From positions 114,334 to 178,333 of the forward strand of contig NZ_CADIJR010000004.1 in assembly GCF_902859645.1 (NCBI RefSeq): a stretch of 64,000 nt of DNA, given 5' to 3'. The position numbers and the translations under genes were made by a program. Source of the stretch: Achromobacter insuavis. GTDB taxonomy: Bacteria > Pseudomonadota > Gammaproteobacteria > Burkholderiales > Burkholderiaceae_B. Below are positions 58,774-64,000 of this stretch, piece after piece. Numbering within the stretch: position 1 is the stretch's first letter; every line of letters starts with the position of its first letter. The notes beneath the pieces were generated by a model that worked only from the letters and a program-made list of their open reading frames with translations, did not search any database and had not been told where the DNA came from.

Positions 58774-59519
58774 TGCGAGCGCTGCGCACCCTGCTGCGGC
58801 CGGCGGTGCGCCAGCGCCGCTCGCGCCGCACTGCCACAGGCGCCCCCGGGCGCCTGTGGTTGTTTGATCTGGACAACACGCTCCACGACACCTCCCACGC
58901 CATCTTTCCGCGGATCGACCACGGCATGACCATGGCCGTAGCCGAGGCGCTGGATGTCGACATCGACACCGCCAACGCCGTGCGCAAGCAGTACTGGCAT
59001 CGCTACGGCGCGACGATGATCGGCATGGTGCGCCACCATGGCGTCGACCCGCACGCCTTCCTGCACCGCAGCCACGACTTCGACGTCAACCCGCTGGTGC
59101 GCGCCGAGAAGGCACTGGCCTACAAACTGCGCCAACTGCCCGGCCGCAAGGTGCTGCTGACCAATGCGCCGCTGCATTACGCGCGCGCCGTGCTGCGGCG
59201 GCTGGGCATCCTGCGCCAGTTCGACAGCCTGTGGGCCATCGAGCACATGCGCCTGCACGGTGAATTCCGTCCCAAGCCCTCGCCCGCGCTGCTGCGCTAC
59301 GTACTGGCGCGCGAAGGCGTGCCGGCGCGCCAGGCGGTGCTGGTCGAAGACACCCTCGCCAACCTGCGCGGCGCCCGCCGCGCGGGGCTGCGCACGGTGC
59401 ACGTGTTCCATCCGGGAACGCCGTTTTCACGCGGCCGCGCACAGCGGCCGTCGTATGTCGACTTGCGGGTAAACTGCGTCAGTGATCTGCTACTGCGCCG
59501 GCGTCCCTTGCGGGGCTAG
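58773..59519 (+). CDS. HAD-type pyrimidine 5'-nucleotidase
   Basis: This 248-residue HAD phosphatase has LFDLDNTLHD as nucleophile motif, LLTNAP as motif II, a lysine in RPKPSPALL and VEDTLANLRGARRAG as motif IV. Size and motifs match the TIGR01993/SDT1-like pyrimidine 5'-nucleotidases that dephosphorylate UMP and CMP. The basic N-terminus (about 25 residues) is unusual and could be a late extension. The place between argB and slmA is conserved in betaproteobacteria. Confidence 0.88.
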
Positions 59520-59561
59520 CGCCCCTCCCCCACCCCTGCCTGCGTACCACCAGACCCGTCC

Positions 59562-60137
59562 ATGGCGAGCAAACCCGGCGAGCGCAAGACCCAGATTCTG
59601 CAGACCCTGGCCGAGATGCTGGAGCAGCCGCACGCCTCGCGCATCACCACGGCGGCGCTGGCCGCCCGCCTGGAGGTCTCGGAAGCCGCGCTCTACCGGC
59701 ATTTCGCCAGCAAGGCGCAGATGTTCGAGGGGCTGATCGAGTTCATCGAGACCAGCATCTTCACGCTGGTGAACCAGATCGCCATGGCCGAACCCTACGG
59801 CCTGTCGCAAGCGCACCAGACGGTGTCGATGCTGCTGACGTTCTCGGAACGCAACAAGGGCATGACGCGGGTGCTGACCGGCGACGCCCTGGTCACCGAG
59901 GACAACCGCCTGCAGGAACGCATCAACCACATCAACGACCGCATCGAGGCGTCGATCAAGCAATCGCTGCGCATCGCCGTCACCGATGGCGGCCTGCCGC
60001 CCGAGGCCAACGTGGCCGCGCATGCCAGCCTGCTGACGCACCTGGTGCTGGGACGATGGCTGCGCTATGCCCAGAGCGGCTGGCGCGTGGCGCCCACGCT
60101 GCACCTGGATGAGCAATTGCGCCTGGCGCTGGGCTGA
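59562..60137 (+). CDS. slmA: Nucleoid occlusion factor SlmA
   Basis: This 191-residue TetR-family protein has the helix-turn-helix ITTAALAARLEVSEAALYRHFASKAQMFEGLIEFIE (residues 28-65, in parts) and the SlmA C-terminal domain. Bound to its palindromes it blocks FtsZ assembly over the unsegregated chromosome. The argB - nucleotidase - slmA order supports the call. Confidence 0.93.
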   Translation: MASKPGERKTQILQTLAEMLEQPHASRITTAALAARLEVSEAALYRHFASKAQMFEGLIEFIETSIFTLVNQIAMAEPYGLSQAHQTVSMLLTFSERNKGMTRVLTGDALVTEDNRLQERINHINDRIEASIKQSLRIAVTDGGLPPEANVAAHASLLTHLVLGRWLRYAQSGWRVAPTLHLDEQLRLALG

Positions 60138-60421
60138 CCTGATTCGCGTCATGACCCGAACGAATTAGCGGTCCCGCACGACCGCGCTCGCGTTATTTGT
60201 TTGTTTTTACGCAACATTCACAGGGTTGCGATTTTCGCCGGCCGACGAGCATAATCTCCGGATCGGTTTTCCGACAAGCACGATTGTCCCTCGAATTGAT
60301 ATGCATCAATACGGGTTTTCCTCAATGCCGTCACGATCATTCTGTAGCGTCGGCACTTCGTTTTGATCCAGCCCAGGGCTGTGACGAGGTGCCGTCAGTT
60401 TGACCTCAACCGGAGATGGAT
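60138..60421. other. Intergenic region upstream of the DASS transporter
   Basis: This 284-base gap contains AT-rich sequence (about 60190-60235), a perfect FNR-type box at 60296-60309 and a -10-like GATCAT near 60335-60340. There is no coding sequence that I would support. Confidence 0.6.
60296..60309. promoter_or_regulatory. FNR/ANR box
   Basis: TTGATATGCATCAA is an exact match to the FNR consensus TTGAT-N4-ATCAA. It is centred about 119 bases upstream of the transporter start. A possible -10 at 60335-60340 would put the box close to position -44 of the transcript, near a class II activator position. Confidence 0.7.
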
Positions 60422-61915
60422 ATGACTGCGGAAACCGCTGTCCCTGCCTCGCAAGCCCCCAAGAAAACAAAAATCCCGATCGGCCTGGTCGCCGGCTTCC
60501 TCGTCATGATCGGCGTGCTGATGCTGCCGTTGCCAGCCGACCTGCCCGTCGCCGGCCATCGCATGCTGGCGATCCTGGCGTTCGCGGTGGTGGTGTGGAT
60601 CACGGAAGCCGTGTCCTACGAAGCCAGCGCGATCATGATCACGACGCTGATGGCCTTCCTGCTGGGCACCGCGCCCACCATCAAGGACCCGCAGGTGCTG
60701 TACGGCACCTCCGCCGCCATCAGCATGGCGCTGACCGGCTTCGCCAACTCGGCGCTGGCGCTGGTCACCGGCGCCCTGTTCATCGCCGCGGCCATGACCT
60801 TCACCGGACTGGACCGGCGCATCGCGCTGGTGACGCTGTCCAAGGTCGGCACCAGCACGCGCCGCATCCTGATCGGATGTATCGCGGTGACCATCGTGCT
60901 GAGCCTGGTGGTGCCCAGCGCCACCGCCCGCAGCGCCGCCGTGGTGCCCATCATGATGGGCGTGATCGCGGCCTTCGGCGTGGACAAGCGCTCGAACATC
61001 GCCGCCGGCATCATGATCATCGTGGCGCAGGCCACCAGCATCTGGAACGTCGGCATCCAGACCGCCGCCGCGCAGAACCTGCTGACGGTCGGCTTCATGG
61101 AAAAGATGCTGGGCCAGCGCGTGGCCTGGTCGGACTGGCTGATCGCCGGCGCGCCCTGGTCGCTGATCATGTCGGCCGTGCTGATCATCATCGTGCTCAA
61201 GCTGCTGCCGCCGGAAAGCGACAGCATCGCGGGAGGCAAGGAAGCCGTCGAGAAATCGCTGCTTGAACTGGGTCCCATGACGGGCGCGCAAAAACGCCTG
61301 ATGGCCGTGTCGGTCATGCTGCTGCTGTTCTGGTCGACCGAAGGCAAGCTGCACAAGTTCGACACCACCTCGACCACCTACTTCGGCCTGGTCCTGCTGC
61401 TGCTGCCGCGCTTTGGCGTGATGACCTGGAAAGATGTGCAGTCGCGCATCCCATGGGGCACCGTGATCGTGTTCGGCGTCGGCATCAGCCTGGGCACCGC
61501 GTTGCTGACCACGCAGGCCGGCCAATGGCTGGGCAACCAGGTGGTGGCACACACCGGCCTGGACCACCTCGGCCCGCTCGCCATCTTCGCGATCCTGTCG
61601 GCCTTCCTGATCATCATCCACCTGGGGTTCGCCAGCGCCACCGCGCTGACATCGGCGATGCTGCCGATCCTGATCTCGGTGCTGGCCACGCTGCCGGGCG
61701 ACTTCAGCCGCCTGGGCATGACCATGCTGCTGGGCTTCGTGGTGAGCTACGGCTTCATCCTGCCGATCAACGCGCCGCAGAACATGGTTTGCCTGGGCAC
61801 CGAGACCTTCAACGCCAAGCAGTTCGCCAAGGTCGGCATCCTGGTCACCATCATCGGCTACGCGCTGATGATGCTGATGGGCATGACCTACTGGCGCTGG
61901 CTGGGCTGGCTGTAA
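60422..61915 (+). CDS. DASS family (SLC13-like) anion transporter
   Basis: This 497-residue inner-membrane protein has about 11-12 hydrophobic segments and two SAT-type motifs (VPSATARSAA and FASATALTSA) at the two half-transporter positions, typical of the divalent anion:sodium symporter family. Substrates in the family are dicarboxylates, citrate, sulfate or organosulfonates. I use the ATG at 60422 because GGAG (60412-60415) is six bases upstream; the ATG at 60416 would touch it. It is followed after 12 bases by the dehydrogenase gene. Confidence 0.88.
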   Translation: MTAETAVPASQAPKKTKIPIGLVAGFLVMIGVLMLPLPADLPVAGHRMLAILAFAVVVWITEAVSYEASAIMITTLMAFLLGTAPTIKDPQVLYGTSAAISMALTGFANSALALVTGALFIAAAMTFTGLDRRIALVTLSKVGTSTRRILIGCIAVTIVLSLVVPSATARSAAVVPIMMGVIAAFGVDKRSNIAAGIMIIVAQATSIWNVGIQTAAAQNLLTVGFMEKMLGQRVAWSDWLIAGAPWSLIMSAVLIIIVLKLLPPESDSIAGGKEAVEKSLLELGPMTGAQKRLMAVSVMLLLFWSTEGKLHKFDTTSTTYFGLVLLLLPRFGVMTWKDVQSRIPWGTVIVFGVGISLGTALLTTQAGQWLGNQVVAHTGLDHLGPLAIFAILSAFLIIIHLGFASATALTSAMLPILISVLATLPGDFSRLGMTMLLGFVVSYGFILPINAPQNMVCLGTETFNAKQFAKVGILVTIIGYALMMLMGMTYWRWLGWL

Positions 61916-61927
61916 GGAGGTCGCATC

Positions 61928-62977
61928 ATGAAAATCTCCATTGCCCAAGCCAATGAATACGGCCGCCGCGTGCTGATGGCGCAAGGCGTGCCCGAAGATA
62001 TCGCGCGCGACGTGGCCGAGCACCTGGTGGAGTCCGACCGGGTCGGCTACACCAGCCACGGCCTGTCGATCCTGACCAACTACCGACGCGTGCTGGGCGA
62101 AGGCCTGGCGCAGGCCGACGGCCGCCCCGAGCTGCTCAACGACCGCGGCGCGATGCTCGCCTATGACGGCCACAACGGCCTGGGCCAGTACGTCGGCAAG
62201 GTCGTGATCGAAAAGGCCATCGAACGCACGCAGGCGCACGGCCAGTGCATCCTGACGCTGCGCCGCAGCCATCACCTGGGCCGCATGGGCCACTACGGCG
62301 AGATGGTGGCGGCCAAGGGCCTGATCCTGCTGGCCTTCACCAACGTCATCAACCGCGCGCCCACGGTGGCGCCGTTCGGCGGCGCGCGCGCCTGCCTGAC
62401 GACCAATCCGCTGTGCTTCGCCGGCCCGCTGCCAGGCGGCCGCCCGCCGTTCATCGTCGACATGGCGACCAGCTCGATCGCGGTGAACAAGGCCCGCGTG
62501 CTGGCGGCCAAGGGCGAGCAGGCGCCGCCGGGATCGCTGATCGACGCGCAAGGCAATCCGACCACGGACCCGGGCGCGCTGTTCACAGATCCGCCGGGCG
62601 CGCTGCTGCCGTTCGGCGGCCACAAGGGTTACGCGATGGGCCTGGTGGCCGAGCTGCTGGCGGGCGTGCTGTCCGGCGGCGGCACGATCCAGCCGGAGCA
62701 TCCGCGCAACGGGGTGGCGACGAACAACATGTTCGCGCTGCTGCTGGATCCGCAGGTGGACTTCAATACGGACTGGCGCTCGATGGAAGTGGGCGCGTTC
62801 ATCGACTACCTGCATGCCTGCCCGCCGCAACCAGGCGTGGACGGCGTCCAGTATCCGGGCGAGTACGAAGCCCGCAACCGTGAGCTGAACGCGGAGTCGC
62901 TGGAATTCGCGCCCCCAATCTGGGATGGATTGAAGAAGCTGGCCGCGGACCTTGGGGTGCCTGAAGCGTTGCCTTGA
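61928..62977 (+). CDS. Ldh family (malate/L-lactate dehydrogenase type) NAD(P)-dependent oxidoreductase
   Basis: This 349-residue protein has the Ldh/MDH_2 family blocks ESDRVGYTSHG, LTLRRSHHLGRMGHYGEMVAAKG (in parts), TNPLCFAGP, DMATSSIAVNKARVLAAKGE and PFGGHKGYAMGL. Family members oxidise or reduce 2-hydroxy acids such as malate, lactate, sulfolactate or ureidoglycolate. Strong AAGGAGG lies six bases before the start and the gene is tightly linked to the DASS transporter, so both probably handle the same acid. Confidence 0.9.
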   Translation: MKISIAQANEYGRRVLMAQGVPEDIARDVAEHLVESDRVGYTSHGLSILTNYRRVLGEGLAQADGRPELLNDRGAMLAYDGHNGLGQYVGKVVIEKAIERTQAHGQCILTLRRSHHLGRMGHYGEMVAAKGLILLAFTNVINRAPTVAPFGGARACLTTNPLCFAGPLPGGRPPFIVDMATSSIAVNKARVLAAKGEQAPPGSLIDAQGNPTTDPGALFTDPPGALLPFGGHKGYAMGLVAELLAGVLSGGGTIQPEHPRNGVATNNMFALLLDPQVDFNTDWRSMEVGAFIDYLHACPPQPGVDGVQYPGEYEARNRELNAESLEFAPPIWDGLKKLAADLGVPEALP

Positions 62978-63003
62978 GGGTTTGTTGTTTACGGTTGTTT
63001 TTG

Positions 63004-63033
63004 CGGGCGGCTCAAGGGTTCTTGAGCCGCCCG
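63004..63033 (+). terminator. Hairpin after the Ldh-family gene (probable terminator)
   Basis: A perfect 13-pair stem (CGGGCGGCTCAAG/CTTGAGCCGCCCG) with a GGTT loop is about 27 bases after the stop codon. The T-tract after it is weak, so termination efficiency is uncertain. Confidence 0.6.
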
Positions 63034-63188
63034 TTGCGTTGGCGGTCGGGGGTGGCGGGGCTACGATTGCGGTCCGGAGCCTTCGCTCCGGACTGCCCCG
63101 TTGTCAACCTCGTACGCCTTCGGCTCCCTACGGTTTCCCTCGGGCGCATCTACACGCCCCGCCACCCCCGACCGCCAACGCAACGGGC
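63029..63188. repeat. 33-base perfect inverted repeat enclosing a hairpin
   Basis: Positions 63029-63061 and 63156-63188 are exact reverse complements. The 94-base centre contains a nine-pair hairpin GTCCGGAGC/GCTCCGGAC around CTTC (63072-63093). The first arm also overlaps five bases of the terminator-like hairpin, so these pairings exclude each other. Confidence 0.9.
63110..63151. repeat. Left copy of a 42-base inverted repeat
   Basis: This segment is the reverse complement of 63657-63698 with two mismatches. It lies in the loop of the 33-base inverted repeat, which suggests that it is part of a larger palindromic repeat unit. Confidence 0.88.
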
Positions 63189-63522
63189 TCACGTCGTCTC
63201 GGGTTCAATATCGCAGGGGCGAATTGTGTGCTTGGCGTTTTTGCCAGCGACTGGGGGGAGAGGAGGATCTTGCGGGGCCCGCCCAAAGCCGGCCGCGCGG
63301 GCGGCCTTTTTGGGCTTACGCGATGTGGGGCGTCGAAAGGATGGCGGCGGAGCCGCTGGTGGGGCGACGTGTGGTGTTGGTCGGCGCGAGAGGTCCGTCA
63401 CGCGCAATACGTTCTACGCCGCGCCGACCACCACCGCCCCTCCCCTGACCATGCGGAATTATCAGCACCCCACTCGTCACCCCCGCGCAGCGCACACCGC
63501 CCCAACGCCACACACCATGTAT

Positions 63523-63556
63523 GCCGATGATGGCCGCCCGCGCGGCCATCATCGGC
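63523..63556. repeat. 15-pair perfect hairpin
   Basis: GCCGATGATGGCCGC and its reverse complement flank a CCGC loop (63538-63541). There is no T-tract, so it is not a typical terminator. It lies between the two copies of the 42-base repeat. Confidence 0.85.
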
Positions 63557-63656
63557 GGGCGACGCAAAACTCTCTCCTTACCCCACGCTGCAGCAGCGCC
63601 CCATTCCTCGACCCCGGTAGCCCGGGGCGGTGGGCGCACGGGTGGGCGCGCCGTTC

Positions 63657-63698
63657 AGATGCGCCCGACGGAAACCGTAGGGAGCCGAAGGCGGACGA
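63657..63698. repeat. Right copy of the 42-base inverted repeat, next to the IS110 gene
   Basis: Inverted copy of 63110-63151 with two mismatches. Similarity continues one base to 63699 and then stops, 15 bases before the stop codon of the transposase, which may mark the insertion-element boundary. Confidence 0.88.
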
Positions 63699-63714
63699 GA
63701 TTCTATGGTCCGGA

Positions 63715-64000
63715 TCAAGCTGCTTTCAGGTTCAACCTCCCGGGATCGAAGGCTTGCCCGGTGCGCCAGACCCCGTAAGCAATACGCAACAACTTGCGCG
63801 CAATCACCACCAGCGCTGCCGTCGAGGCCAGCCCACGGGCCCTGAGCATGGCGTAGTAATTCTTGAAGTGATCCGTGCGGGCTGCCGAACTGGCCGCGTT
63901 GTACAGCAACGTCCTGGCGGCCTTGTCGCCCTGTTTGCTCAAGCGTCGCCGGCCAACTTTGCGGCCAGATTCGTTGGGCCGCGGATCCAGCCCGCAGAAC
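63715..64000 (-). mobile_element. IS110-family transposase, C-terminal part (cut by window edge)
   Basis: The last 94 codons of a transposase are visible on the minus strand; the gene continues beyond the right edge. The sequence runs FCGLDPRPNESGRK, LSKQGDKAARTLLYNAA and ARKLLRIAYGVWRTGQAFDP, which is the C-terminal Transposase_20 region of IS110-type recombinases, with the GLDP and L-S-K-x-G-x-x-x-x-R signatures. These enzymes work with an element-encoded guide (bridge) RNA usually located upstream of the gene, that is, outside this window. Whether the element is intact cannot be told. Confidence 0.85.

Larger units (their letters stand above)
62978..63714. other. Non-coding region rich in long inverted repeats
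   Basis: This 737-base stretch holds at least five inverted repeats: a terminator-like hairpin at 63004-63033, a 33-base inverted repeat, a nine-pair hairpin at 63072-63093, one half of a 42-base inverted repeat whose mate is at 63657-63698, an imperfect 15-base repeat at 63374-63388 and 63420-63434, and a 15-pair hairpin at 63523-63556. Small reading frames here lack family likeness and good start signals, so I treat the whole as non-coding. Confidence 0.65.

Noticed and set aside
62952-63530. A 192-codon frame overlapping the end of the Ldh-family gene and the repeat region
   Set aside because: It passes through long inverted repeats, has low-complexity Pro/Arg sequence and no start signal or motif.

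Overview
The window is a GC-rich, gene-dense chromosomal segment of a betaproteobacterium. It most likely comes from the Alcaligenaceae (Bordetella/Achromobacter group): it has a Bug-family tripartite tricarboxylate receptor, a DUF4148 protein, a giant DUF3683 FAD/Fe-S oxidoreductase, a general porin of the Burkholderiales type, and betaproteobacterial gene orders (argB - 5'-nucleotidase - slmA; rsmB - DUF4390 - ntrY - ntrX). I see no rRNA, tRNA, CRISPR array or phage. The only mobile-element signal is an IS110-type transposase cut by the right edge.

Layout. 1-4715 (minus): rsmB, DUF4390, ntrY and the start of ntrX form a tightly packed run. 4716-10968: a mixed block of LysE exporter, rimO, SugE/Gdx exporter with a divergent HxlR regulator, ferritin-like protein, LOG hydrolase, two HAD/NTF2-like proteins and a CYTH protein. 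11020-13818: def-fmt divergent from dprA. 13968-21860: HMG-CoA lyase, a small membrane protein, an amino-acid binding protein, a PLP aminotransferase, the PLP homeostasis protein, a Bug receptor and a transglutaminase-like protein. 22035-31731: the DUF3683 oxidoreductase, a YqaA membrane protein, ilvA, a porin, a three-repeat DUF4148 protein and a LysR regulator.

31793-39391 (minus): a GbsR/MarR-type regulator, then cydA-cydB-cydX-cydD-cydC and apt. This is a complete cytochrome bd oxidase module with its assembly exporter; the 41-residue CydX subunit is easy to miss. 39673-44721: purT diverges from kdsD-kdsC-lptC-lptA-lptB, which make Kdo and carry lipopolysaccharide to the surface. 44944-52590: hpf, ptsN, hprK and rapZ, the usual 'rpoN neighbourhood' but without rpoN. 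A MocR-type regulator and two c-type cytochromes sit between hprK and rapZ, and rlpA follows. 52604-56555: ogt and rsmI, then yraN, a GmhA/DiaA isomerase, a DolP-like lipoprotein and a TlpA-like thioredoxin. 56748-62977: metQ, argB, a nucleotidase, slmA, and a DASS-family transporter with an Ldh-family dehydrogenase; a perfect FNR-type box lies upstream of the transporter. 62978-64000: a non-coding stretch dense in long inverted repeats, ending in the IS110 fragment.

Most of the window is conserved housekeeping. The items most worth a second look are the FNR box and its transporter-dehydrogenase pair, the missing rpoN with a possibly rewired NtrYX, two apparently leaderless genes (kdsD, ptsN), the GbsR-cyd palindrome, the structured metQ leader, the tripled DUF4148 protein, and the nested palindromic repeats beside the IS110 fragment. 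I found no clearly novel multi-gene defence or biosynthetic system.
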